Source of the DNA: Thalassia testudinum
Taxonomy: Eukaryota; Streptophyta; Magnoliopsida; Alismatales; Hydrocharitaceae
NCBI GenBank assembly: GCA_037157565.1
Contig: JAZHRO010000013.1
Location: 114,590,001 to 114,654,000 of the forward strand
Length of the DNA stretch: 64,000 nt
Direction: 5' to 3'
In this document: positions 11,238-21,539 of the stretch, one piece after another
Position numbering within the stretch: the stretch's first letter is position 1
Layout of the letters: every line of letters starts with the position of its first letter
Position numbers and translations under genes: made by a program
The notes under the pieces: generated by a model
What the model was told of the DNA's origin: nothing
Seen by the model: the letters and a program-made list of their open reading frames with translations, nothing else
The model's database searches: none

Positions 11238-12650
11238 TGATATAGACACATCTATTTAGGTTAAAATGCCTATTTATGCATATTCCTAGGCTTAGATTTG
11301 CAATTCATATTATAAATATTGCATAGCATGTATCATTCTGCATTTAGAGTAGTTGTGTATATTTTAGGTTAATTCCATCCTTTTTGTGGCCAGGAGAGAA
11401 GGGGATTTATTTCGGAGCCTCGGATTGATGATCCGACCGTACAGATCTGATCAGGATGACGATCAGAGTCCAACGCCTTCGAAATTGTCTTGATCAGAAT
11501 CCCGTAGCACGATATGCAGTCCGAGGAAGATCAACGGCCAAGGGATTAGGTGACATAATTCAGAGCTTCAAATGACAAATTCGACCGCACGGATGGATTC
11601 GGGTCGACGATCGCAGTCCAATGACGTGAAAATCGACTCAATCCAACCTCTATAGCATCCTTTACAATAGAAAGAAGATGGGCAGCCTAGATTGTGTCAC
11701 GTGGCGCAACCCAGGCCACCCATGCGCATGCAAGCGCCACTGCACGCGCATAGCAGCGTGGGAGTGTGTGCGCGTATAGTAGCAGTGCACGCAGGCGCGT
11801 AGCACGCGGAGGCGTACGACTCCGCACGCGCTAGCGTAGCGGCAGCGTGGTTGTGTGGGATGTCTTTAGCGACGTTTGCGGTGGATCTTCAACAACGTTT
11901 ATTATCGTCACTAAATGTCCTGTATACGAATTTGATTCTTTCCTCCACTATAAAAGGACCCTTACCCCTCCCATTTTTATTTATCTCTTCCTTTCATCCT
12001 CTGACCTCCTCCAAGGCTCTAGAGAGAGCTTGTCCCAAGCCCGGGATGTTCCTCTAGAGTAGAACTGAACATTTTCCTGCCTCTCATCCCCCTTCGTGGA
12101 GCATCCCGTGGCTGTCTCCTCACCTCCTTTCGGGAAGAAGATTCTCGTTGTGACGCCGTCCTACCCCATCCTCCGTCCTTCAGCTCCGTCCTCCTTTGTT
12201 TCGCTCTTCACTACTTTCCTCCAGGCGACATCAGAGTGAGTCGTCCTCCGAGCGACCGTCGAGGGAGATTTCTCTCACCTCTTTCTATCTTTTTCGCTTT
12301 CGTAGTATGGATTTTTTCACTTTTGTAGTTGTAACAAAATTCTCTTATGAATATATGATTGTTTCCCTCTCTTTCTCTCTCTCTCTTATATTGCTGCAAG
12401 TAGATTAGCTAGAAGTCATTGATCTGATGTCTTGCTTGCTAAAAACCAAAAAAATTAGAAAAGATAAAAACGATAAAAGGAAGAAAAAGTGAAGCGTGGA
12501 TATCATAAAACCAAATGTTCGCCTCCCCGTGTTCGACACGGGACTCACTTTTCGAGTTTCGGTTATAAATTTTATTTGATAGGTGTGTTTCGTGAGCTAC
12601 GACGACTGGTCCTCCGAACCCTAATTTTAATTTACGAAACGCTCTCATCA
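11238..12650 (+). repeat. 5' LTR of L
   Basis: 1413 bp, TG...CA. U3 has a GC-rich stretch with alternating GCGC/CACG (about 11700-11840). A TATA box, CTATAAAAGG, is at 11948-11957. The T-arm-like motif GTTCGACACGGGAC lies at 12521-12546, about 115 bp before the primer site. Compare the 3' LTR at 18668-20025. Confidence 0.88.
11948..11957 (+). promoter_or_regulatory. TATA box of the L 5' LTR
   Basis: CTATAAAAGG, conserved at the same place in the 3' LTR (19380-19389) and in LTR G (48768-48777). The transcript start and R region would begin roughly 25-35 bp downstream. Confidence 0.75.
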
Positions 12651-12653
12651 TTT

Positions 12654-12672
12654 TGACGCCGTTGCTAGGGAG
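12654..12672 (+). promoter_or_regulatory. Primer-binding site of L (tRNA-Asp type)
   Basis: TGACGCCGTTGCTAGGGAG, three bases after the LTR end CATCA. It is a mutated form of TGGCGCCGTTGCCGGGGA, the complement of the 3' end of plant tRNA-Asp, which is the usual primer of Athila/Tat elements. Confidence 0.8.
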
Positions 12673-13862
12673 GCAACGCTCTTTCATTTTTCTCACATTT
12701 TTTTTCGCTTTACCTAACTTTTATCTCACTTTTTCTTTGATCTTACTGTGATTGCAGGTACTTTTCTAAGGCAGGCCAAAGCAGTTAGATTGGAGAAAAG
12801 TGCGGATGAAGGTTTTGTAAGTTTATCCCCACCACCCCCACCCACTAGTTCATTTCACCACATTAATAACTCAAACTCAAATCAACTTAGGTGCTTTTTA
12901 TAAACCCCAGGATAGATTTGGTTGTTTGTTTGTCACCTCCACTCATCTCACCCCCGCATATATTAAGAAGAAAAAAATACTCTTCTCTTTTGGGATTTTC
13001 TAAAAAATACACACATTAACACCCACAACTCTCAACTTAAGGAGCACCACTCCACTTTGATTCTACCACTTAACCGAGATCTGTCCTGTGGATCCGGTAC
13101 ACTTTAACTCAACACACACATAAGTGAGTAGAAATCTGTTTAGGTTAAGAATTTTTGTGTGCCTTAATCAAGTGGTGCGATAGGCAATTGCTTGAACTGT
13201 TTGGGCTGCACCACTCAATCCAAAACTGATCCATTAAGTAGCTTGCTACTTAAGGTTGATTCTTAAGGCTGAACTAGACACTCCACATTATTTTTGGTTT
13301 TTAAAGGAACATATCATCACCCGTGTTTTCAAAATATGGAGTGTTCTACTAAATCTTGATTGAACCAACCTAAGAATTAAACCCTAAAAGTTACTAAATA
13401 AGGTTAAACCTTAAAAGACACATCATCAAATAACCTTGTTTGTAAACCTTGGTTGTGCAGGCACACACATTTGAATCAATCATTAAAAACACAATCCATC
13501 TAAAGGGCCTATCACATTCCAAGAGCACAATCATCCCAAGCCTAATTAAAATCGAGTAGATGTTGGCCTTAAGGATTGATTCGCTCTTTGGGGCTCAGAC
13601 TAAGATTTTTTTTGATTAATCTGCTTCTGTTGGTCCATCTGATGTTTAGCTAGGGGAGTAGCATCAAATGATCACAGCTAGGGGATACACTAGGAATCAG
13701 AGGCGTAAGCCAAAAGAAGAACCTTCTCCCCAATCCCTCCTAACTGGTTGGATTAACCAGATAAAAGTAGACAAAATCGTTTATAATCTCAAGATGGGTC
13801 CTGGGAGTCTGTAGGTCTTTAGGTTAACCCACTTAAGGACAAGGTTGATTGCTTGTACTACA
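12673..13862 (+). other. 5' leader of L, with a possible intron
   Basis: Noncoding sequence resembling the G leader (49493-50629) and the C leader. Both L and G have a strong donor-like TTTTGTAAGTT (L 12817, G 49636) and an acceptor-like pyrimidine-rich ...TACAG/TTGCAG just before the open frame (L 13863, G 50629). This suggests a spliced leader of about 1 kb, which is an inference only. Confidence 0.5.
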
Positions 13863-15363
13863 GGGCACCTTTCTCCCTTCTATTTTCCCTCCTATTCTAC
13901 CATGTATCCTTCCACTTCTTACACGCATTTCCCATCCTATCTTCCTACCACCACTTATCCCCAAGATGATTACTATTTCGTCTTGACTTGTAATTACCCA
14001 TCTACTAGCTGGGATGACTTTGATTGGGGATATGAATACGGACCTCAGTGTTTAGGGCCTAACCCTAGGCAACAAGACTATGATTACTATCCTTCCCAAA
14101 CCTACAATGATTATGGATCTCTATCCTTTGATGACAAAACTAACCCAATCTACAATTAGGAAGGATATAATGATTATAACACCTACCCTTCTCAGTATTC
14201 CACCGAATATAGGTCGCCACCATCTTTTGAACAACCTAGAATGACCTACTTTCAGGGAGGAACTCTAGAACCTTGACATCTTGACTCCCTTAGATTTAAC
14301 CCAAACCCACCCAAACCTAAGTTGAACCAGTCGGTTCAGGTAAACCAGATCCAGGATAGGGTGTTGGCTAATTTCAGGAACACTATACAGTCTTTAGAAG
14401 CTCAGCCAACACCCTGCACTGAAGCATTGGAGCCTATGATAAAAATGATTGATGAGCTGAATAGCTCTTTATTGGATTTGCTCCAAAATGTTAGGGATAG
14501 GGACTTGGGTGAGTTTCTTCTTGGGAAGTTGTCAAGGTTGATGATGGAATTTGTGGTTGCCTAGTCAAATCTTGGGATGATTTTCAAGATGAACCCCCTT
14601 TAGGAGAGCCAATGTCTGAACCCTCTCAGGCACCTGTTGGGGGGGATACATATTCTGAGATTGGAGATGACCAGGTTGGGCTAGAGCAAACAATTGAGGA
14701 TGATGAACCGATTAGTTCACCTAAGATCCCCGACCTAGGGAACGATGAAAAATATGTCTCCATGGACCATAAAATGACATATGATTTTGAGACATATATA
14801 AATGAGGATCAGGAATTCTTTTATTTTGAGGGTGAGGAATCTCTGAGTGACATCTCACTTGAAGTTAAGGAAAACGATTTTAGTGAGATAAACGGGCTCG
14901 AGGACTGTGACGAACCATTTGATAGCCAGACCATTGAAGATTCTGATTCGGTTGGGGCTAACTTGGAGGATCTGAATCCTGATGATTCAATCAGTAGTCC
15001 CTTCAACCATACCCTGAAGAGCTGAATTATGATATTCTTGAGATTACCAGACCCAAGTCAATCCTGATTGAGCCACAATTGTTGGACTTAGGTACTGTAG
15101 ATGGGATTTACAACGATTTGGAGGTCCCAGAAATATTGATTTCGAAGGATAGGAAGTTGGAATTAAAAATTTGGGAGGCTAATTCTGAGGGAACTTTGAT
15201 TTTGGATCTATGGGTATCTATGGACCTAAAACCACATACTTTCTACCAGGACCCTTACGATATCTTTCACATGCAACCTAGGCTTGAAATAACTGATTAT
15301 TTTTTTGAGTTGAACATCAAGTGGACATCCAAACCTATTGAACCATCTTTACCCATTGTCTGA
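13845..15363 (+). pseudogene. Acidic Tyr/Pro-rich gag-position ORF of L (frameshifted)
   Basis: Function unknown. Reading 13845-14159 continues in the same frame past a TAG (14157-14159, where G has CAA) and a TGA to 14564, then shifts frame to 14612-15025 and again to 15079-15363. The N-terminus is rich in Tyr, Pro, Ser and Asp (YPSTSYTHFPSYLP, PSQTYNDYGS). The middle has a helical block (VLANFRNTIQSLEAQPTPC, MIKMIDELNSSLLDLLQ). The C-terminal half is strongly acidic (SEIGDDQVGLEQTIEDDEP). It aligns by eye along its whole length with the G ORF at 50631-52177. I see no CCHC knuckle, protease or RT motif. It could be a highly diverged gag or a private protein of this non-autonomous group. Confidence 0.65.
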
Positions 15364-15466
15364 CACTTTGGTCTTGGGTTGCACACCACAAAACTGCAGG
15401 CTTGGCCCTGCAAACACAATAATCTTAGGTTCTAGGTGATTTTCATCCAGAACCATAGAACCACTC

Positions 15467-17114
15467 TGTAGATTCCTATGGGATGGGATGAGATATGTGT
15501 AACGTATAAAATGTGGAATAAAAAGATAATAATCTCACAAAATGATCAATCTCACAATGTACACAAGTATTTTTAGGTGGAAACCCAAACCAGGTGAAAA
15601 CCACCACCTAACCCTCTCAAGTTAGGATTTTCCGATCGATCTAGTCGATCAAAACCACTATACGAACTACTTAAATGAGGGTAGTTCTATCTTAATTACA
15701 ACTATGCTACAAGTACGAGGGTAGCGTTTCTCTACCCCTCCTCTTCACAAGGAGGATTTTGTCTCACGAAGGAGATGGGAATTCGTAATGTGAATACCCA
15801 ACCAATAACAAAGAAAGATTACAAAACAACCTATAGAGCCAACAAAGATTAACCTAGCTACTATAGGTAAAGTTACTTTCCTTTGCTTGGAAGTGTTCGG
15901 CTATATGCGGGTACGTAAACCACGCGGCGGTGCTTGGTCGCTCTCATAATCTTGGAGGGAGAGCGGCTGCGCAAATGAAGATGAAGCTCTCAGGTGTGGA
16001 CATGGGTTTTGGAGAGCTTAGAACTTCTTCTTAGTATCAATGTGACACAATAATAGTGGAAAGTAGTCTTGCAAGGTGTGTATCTACAAGGGAAGGGTCC
16101 TTCTCTATTTATAGAGGGCTTAGGAAGGTTTTGGAAGCCCTTAGAAAGCTTCCCTAGCCATTGGGGTTAAACCCAAGGCAAAATAGGCCGTAATTAGAAT
16201 TAATCATGATTCTTACAGGGTCATCAGACATCTGGTCCGGGTATCAGACGTTTGGAAAACCTGCTTAAGACGTCTTGGAACTAAATAAGATGTCTGATTC
16301 TAGGCAGGTTTCTTTCCTGACTTGGTTCAGACCTAAACAGGATTTTAGTGCATGGCCATCAGACGACATACAAGACGTCTGAAAACCTATTGTACTACGG
16401 AAATGGATTCCCAAGATAGGTTGACGGCTAGAAAATCTTAGAAAAGAGATTTTTGGGTCAGTCGAGGCGAAATGGTCACATATCAGACGTCTGGGGTTCT
16501 CACGGACGTCTGATATAAGGCTAACGATCATTTTTTCTCAACGTAGCCAACGTTCCACTAATTGGATGTTTGACACTAAGGTCTGGACGTCTAATTTCAT
16601 CAGACAGAAGCTACAAAGTCCAGCCTAAGTTATTAGACGTCTGAGTCAACAGTCAGACGTCTTAAAAGTCACTATCAGACATCTGATTTTCAGATTAGAC
16701 ATCTGATTAGGCTGTCAGAATCCTATTTTGGTTTTCTAAGTTCTCTACAAAAAACCTAAGTATCCTAGAGTTGTGCAGGTGTTCCTAGGACTACTTTAAG
16801 GGTTCTTTGGGGCTCTTTAACATATGATGTAAGAAAGAAATAAAGAGCAAAACAAAGAAATAAAATTACATAGAACAAGATAAAAGGAAATCTATCATAT
16901 TCTTGTCTTCACACTTCTTCAGGCTATCGCTCTTCGCGAAGCTCCTTTGATCTTCGTCAAGCTCCTCGAATTTGTCATGGATGCGAGCTCAAACTCCATC
17001 TAAACATGTCTCCATTTGCAATTAACCTGAAATATAAGACTACAAGTGCAAATGTTAAATAACACGTGTTTTGTTATCATCAAAATAAATGATCGTGGTG
17101 TTCTAGCACCAACA
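15467..17114 (-). mobile_element. Solo LTR of a SIRE-like Ty1/copia element, inside L
   Basis: Perfect 5-bp target duplication CACTC (15462-15466 and 17115-17119). On the minus strand it starts TGTTGGTGCTAGAACACC and ends AATCTACA. The opening plus the early GATGATAACAAAAC stretch are like SIRE/Maximus LTRs. A TATA box CTATAAATAG on the minus strand is at 16105-16114. Copies of AGACGTCTGA and variants crowd 16215-16720. A second copy, in the other orientation, is at 38428-40064. Confidence 0.85.
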
Positions 17115-17380
17115 CACTCAACCCTGGGGCATGGGTCTGCATCAAAATCTGGTCCATGTCTGTGGACATCTTCTGCTGGTAGGTTTCGGGGTCAACCTTT
17201 TGATTTTGATTCTGACTAACACCTGTGAATTTTCAACTTCTTTGTATGTATATTATGCCTAGTTGAAGGTATTAAACTTAGCACGTGTGTATGCTCACTT
17301 TTCTCTGCAGAGCTGACTGGATTGTCACGAAATTTAGGTGATATTTGTTTACTCCGTCCTTTTCATGTCTTTATTTTTAT

Positions 17381-17413
17381 AATGAGGACATTGCATCATT
17401 TAGGCATGGGGGT
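17381..17413 (+). promoter_or_regulatory. Internal polypurine-tract-like site of L
   Basis: AATGAGGACATTGCATCATT followed by TAGGCATGGGGGT. The same pair occurs in G (52457-52493), K (56831-56868, minus) and H (37197-37233, minus). It resembles the terminal tract AAAGATAGGCATGGGGG next to the 3' LTR, so each element has two such tracts. It may be an extra plus-strand initiation site. Confidence 0.6.
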
Positions 17414-17610
17414 AGAAATTTTATCCTGAAATCATTTTGTTAACTCTATAGAATTTCTTTTAGTTTCTTTAAGAAAAAGTTCAAAATTCAAAAAGATAAA
17501 AAAAAGAAGAACTAGGAGAAGAGAACTTAAGCATTTGGAAGTTATTAACTTTATGAAATGATACGAGAGGTCCTAAGCACTTAGACTCTTCAGGTCTTCG
17601 GGCTTAATTA

Positions 17611-18517
17611 GCCCGGGTGTCCACCAAAATGTGGACTTAGTCTTGAGTTCTCGCCAATTAAAATTCATTTTAATTTGGTAAATAAATTGGGATGATAAGT
17701 ATGCGACTTATCAACCCACCCTTTGTTTTGGGGGGACTTTAAGCCTAAGCATCTACACACTTTTTTTATACTAACTCACTTTTCGATGGTTTCTTAGGAA
17801 ATTGGGTACCTAATAAACTATCTAAGGTGGTATGGCTGGCAAGTTATCGATGATAATAACTCATCGGCCGGTTGTCCAGAACCCAGTCACAAGACCATTT
17901 TCATTGTACTACCTTTAGGTAAGTCTTAGATCAGGGAAGCCACCTACTTAAAAAAAATAAAAAAATAGAAAGAAAAAGAAGAACAAAATATATATAGAAA
18001 AAGGAGAAAAAAATAAAAATAAAAATAAACAAAACCACACTTCACCGTACGAGTATGGCTGACAAGTTGTCATTGGTAACAGCTCATTGGCCGGTTGTCC
18101 AGAGCCCAGCTCACAAAAATGCACAATAATTCCCAAAACACTTAGGGAAGAAGAGGGGAAGTAGAATAAACCGGGGAGGTATACACTGGGTTCGCCCTTG
18201 TGTTGATCTCATAAAAAAAAGAAGTATGGAGAAAACTACCATTCGAAAAGATAAACCTTTAGGCAAGTCACTTAGGGTCGTAGAAATCCGAAGTCTATTT
18301 CAACGGCCACCTAGTGAGTCTTTCTCTATTTCCACAAGATGCTTAGTGGTTAGAGTCCTTTTCAAGCCTCGGGCGGGTCAGGTAGCTGTAAAAAGTTATC
18401 CTGGAACTCTCAAAATCTAAAAGTCCAGAAAAAATTAAGAAAAATAAAAAAATATTTTTTCCCTTTTCAAATAAGGTGATGACTTGGGCAATCTGCATTT
18501 TGGTGGACACTTGGGTA
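17611..18517 (+). other. Conserved 3' noncoding region of L, bounded by complementary arms
   Basis: The left arm 17611-17655 (with GTGTCCACCAAAATG) and right arm 18475-18517 (with CATTTTGGTGGACAC) can pair over 15 uninterrupted bases and further with gaps. Between them are two copies of a 56-nt motif starting TATGGCTGGCAAGTT (17831-17886 and 18054-18109). The layout recurs in G and in H. No open frame of note. Confidence 0.65.
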
Positions 18518-18647
18518 CTGTTGAGTTTTCGTTGTTTAGGACCTTAGTTGAAATTTTCTATTGTTAATAAATGACTTAGGCCTAATTGATCTGATCCTAA
18601 TTTTGTTTTCATATATAGCATGTAGTTTAATTTTGCTAGGGACTAGC

Positions 18648-18666
18648 AAAAGATAGGCATGGGGGA
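18648..18666 (+). promoter_or_regulatory. Polypurine tract of L
   Basis: AAAAGATAGGCATGGGGGA directly before the 3' LTR start TGATATAGAC. The same sequence precedes the 3' LTRs of G, H and K with small changes. Confidence 0.8.
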
Positions 18667-18667
18667 T

Positions 18668-20025
18668 TGATATAGACACATCTATTAAGGTTAAAATGCC
18701 TATTTATGTATATTCCTAGGCTTAGATTTGCATTCTATATTATAAATATTGCATAGCATACATCATTCTACATTTAGAGTAGTTGTGTATATTTTAAGTT
18801 AATTGCATCCTTTTTGTGGTCAGGAGAGGAGATTTATTTTGGAGCCTCGGATTGTTGATCTAACTGTACGGATCTGATCAGGATGACGATCGGAGTCCAA
18901 CGCCTCCAAAATCGCCTTGATCAGAGTCCCGTAGCACCAAATGCAGTTCGAGGAAGATCAATGGGAAATGGACTAGGTGACATGATTTAAAGCTTCAAAC
19001 GACAAATCCTACTGCGCGGATGGATTTGAGTCGACGATCGCAGCCCAACGGCGTGAAAATCGACTCAATCCAACCTTTGTAGCAAACCCTACAATAGCAA
19101 GAAGATGGATGGCCCAGATCTCGCCATGTGGTGCAACCCACGCCACCCATGCGCACGCACGCGCCACCGCACGTGCACAGTAGCGTGGGCATGTGCGCGC
19201 ACAGTGGTAGCTCACGCAGGTGCGTAGTGCGTGGTGGCAAGTGACGGTGTGCGGAGCGTGCGCCAGTGTAGCGGCAGCATGGGCGCATGGGTTATTTTCA
19301 GCAATGTTTGCGGCAGATCTTCAGCGACGTTTATGATTGTCACTAAATGTCTTGTATACGAATTTGATTCTTTCCTCCACTATAAAAGGACCCTTACCCC
19401 TCCCATTTTTATTCATGTCTTCCTTTTTTCCTCTAACCACCTCCAAGGCTACAGAGAAAGCTCGTCCCAAGCTCGGGATGTTCCTTTAGAGTAGAACCGA
19501 ACATTTTCCCGCCTCTCATCCCCCTTCGTGAAGCATTTCGTGGCCATCTCCTCACCTCCCTTCAGGAAGAAGATCCTTGCCGCGATGCCATCCTGCCCCA
19601 TCCTCCGTTCTTTAGCTTCGTCCTCCTTCGTCCCACTCCTCACCACCTTCCTCCAGGCGACGTCAGAGCGAGTCGTCCTTCGAGCGACCGTCGAGGGGGA
19701 TTTCTCTCACCTCTTTCTATCTTTTTCACTTTCGTAGTATAGATTTTTTCACTTTCGTAGTTATAACAAACATTCGCTTATGAATAGATGATTGTTTCCC
19801 TCTCTCTCTCTCTTATATTATTGCAAGTAGATTAGCTAGAAGTCATCGACTTGATCTTTAAAAGTGAAGTGTAGATTTCATAAAACCAAACATTTGCCTC
19901 CCTGTGTTCGATTCGAGACTCACTTTTTAAGTTTCGGTTATAAATTTTATTTGATAGACGTGTTTTGCGAGCTATGACGATGGGTCCTCCGGACCCTAAT
20001 TTTAATTCGCGAAACGCCCACATCA
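18668..20025 (+). repeat. 3' LTR of L
   Basis: 1358 bp, starts TGATATAGACACATCTAT and ends CACATCA, with a TATA box at 19380-19389 and the motif TGTTCGATTCGAGAC within 19896-19921. Slightly shorter than the 5' LTR because of small deletions near 19850. Flanked on the right by CCTGC and the continuation of the TNP2 gene. Confidence 0.88.
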
Positions 20026-21539
20026 CCTGCTATTTACAGCTTGATTTATGACTAGAAGAGTAGATTGTTCTCCTTCTAAAAGGGAATTCAAGTGCCTATT
20101 AGGTTTTCATCGTAGCTTTCCACTAGCCATATGGGGGATACTGCTAGAGCCAGTTGTTGATTCATTCACAGAGATGAGCAGGTTTCTCAAAGCTGTTTAT
20201 TCGAGGACACTACAAAATGATACATTGAATCACTGGGATAAACAAATAGTCATTACTCTCTATAAGATGGAACATATTCTTCCCCTAGCCTTCTTCGATA
20301 TAATGGTTCATCTCACCCTACATCTTGCAAATGAAGCGAGAATAGGTGGACCTATACAATTCAGATGGATTTTTCCTGTGGAGCGATTTTTGAAAAAGCT
20401 TAATGATTATATTTTAAACAAGGTAAAGTTGGAAGGATCCATTGTAGAAGGATATCTCGTAGAGGAATGCATAGATTTTACTTCCATATACATGAATGAA
20501 ACAAACAATCGCTTTAATAAACTTCAAAGGAACTATGAGGGGGAATACAATGACAGTGATGAAAAATGTTTGTCCATTTTTCATATCAGAGGAAGGTCGA
20601 TTCTTCACATAGAGTATAAGGCAATTTCAGAAAATGACAGACGTTGCACGCATCTATATATTTTAAAACAAATTTTCGAAATTGATCCATTTTCGAGGAA
20701 TTCGAACGATTACCTCTTTCAAGGACAACTAAATTTGACTTCTTAGGTTTTTAAAGACCGAGTTAATCAATTGAAAGAGGATAAGGACCCACAATGGGTA
20801 CCAGATTTTGATGTAGTTGTGGATTCACCATTAAATTATGCACATTACCACTCTGGATATATAATAAATTGGTTCAGATTCAAGATAAAAGAAATTGATG
20901 ATAGAAAGGTTACACAACAAGTCAGAGTTATTGATTTAGATCTTTTCACTGGTCTAGATGGATATTATGGTGAAATCATAGAAATTGTGGAGATCAACTT
21001 CAGATTTGATCGTAGAGTTGTCCTATTTAAATGTCATTGATTTGATTTTTTAAAGATGACACGAGTTTCAAAATTGACAAAAAACATAATTTCTTGAGCT
21101 TAAATCCTAATTGTCAATTTTCAATCTGATGAACCATTTACATTGGTATGTCAAGCAGCATAAGTTTTCTATGTCTCTGATAATTGGTAAAGGGGATGGG
21201 TTATACCCATAAGAACAATACCGTGCAACCATTTTGATGCACAGTTTGAAGCATACTAAGAATTTATAGGTCATTTATTTGCAACCGATGTTGGTATCTA
21301 AGGTTTGTAACAATTTCTTTCTTTATTTTATTTCTGTTTAAATGAAATTCATATTAAAATTGAAATTTATAGGGGCATATATGTCATTACAAATGGGGTT
21401 TGGAGTAAAATTGAAATTCATATCTGTTGATTTATATATTAATAATTTTTAATTATATTAATTATTGCATTTTTCATGTGTTACTGATAAAGTTGTTTAA
21501 GAAAAAATCCAAAAGAAAAGGTTCTCCTGAGATACAGCC

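Larger units (their letters stand above)
11238..20025 (+). mobile_element. LTR retrotransposon L, non-autonomous Athila/Tat-like, with a nested solo LTR
   Basis: Two LTRs (11238-12650 and 18668-20025), both TGATATAGAC...CATCA, flank an internal region with a primer site for tRNA-Asp, a leader, one acidic open frame in the gag position, a long 3' noncoding region and a terminal polypurine tract. The flanks are CTCGC and CCTGC, a degraded 5-bp duplication. Using the right copy, the TNP2 reading YFLPAIYSLIYD is restored, close to the family sequence. No protease, reverse transcriptase or integrase is present even after discounting the SIRE-like solo LTR at 15467-17114, so it would depend on another element. 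Confidence 0.88.
7463..21300 (+). pseudogene. TNP2-type CACTA transposase gene of M, split by LTR B and element L
   Basis: TNP2 is the CACTA transposase. The start ATG at 7463 gives MDKSW, the canonical opening of the Transpos_assoc domain, followed by the FCSCRRC cysteine cluster. One frame runs from 7463 to 8518 interrupted only by stops (TGA at about codon 15, TGATAG before HYTTW, TAG at 8066-8068). It contains KVLRYFPLPLRLQRFF, NVRLGLASDGFNPF and, beyond LTR B, LLPWMCM and LIPGPKQPGNA (Transposase_21/TNP2). RHNLDVMHIEKNV at about 11070-11103 is the hallmark of the catalytic core region. Beyond L the gene continues with YSLIYD, then an internal deletion of about 34 codons that shifts the frame. 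Next come a DUF4218-like part (about 20100-20600: FFDIMVHLTLHLANEA, EGSIVEGYLVEECI) and a DUF4216-like part (about 20771-21060: VVLFKCHWFD). Non-functional. Confidence 0.88.

Noticed and set aside
12521..12546. tRNA gene suggested by the B-box-like GTTCGANNC in the LTRs
   Set aside because: No A box at the right distance and no cloverleaf. The motif is better explained as an LTR element.
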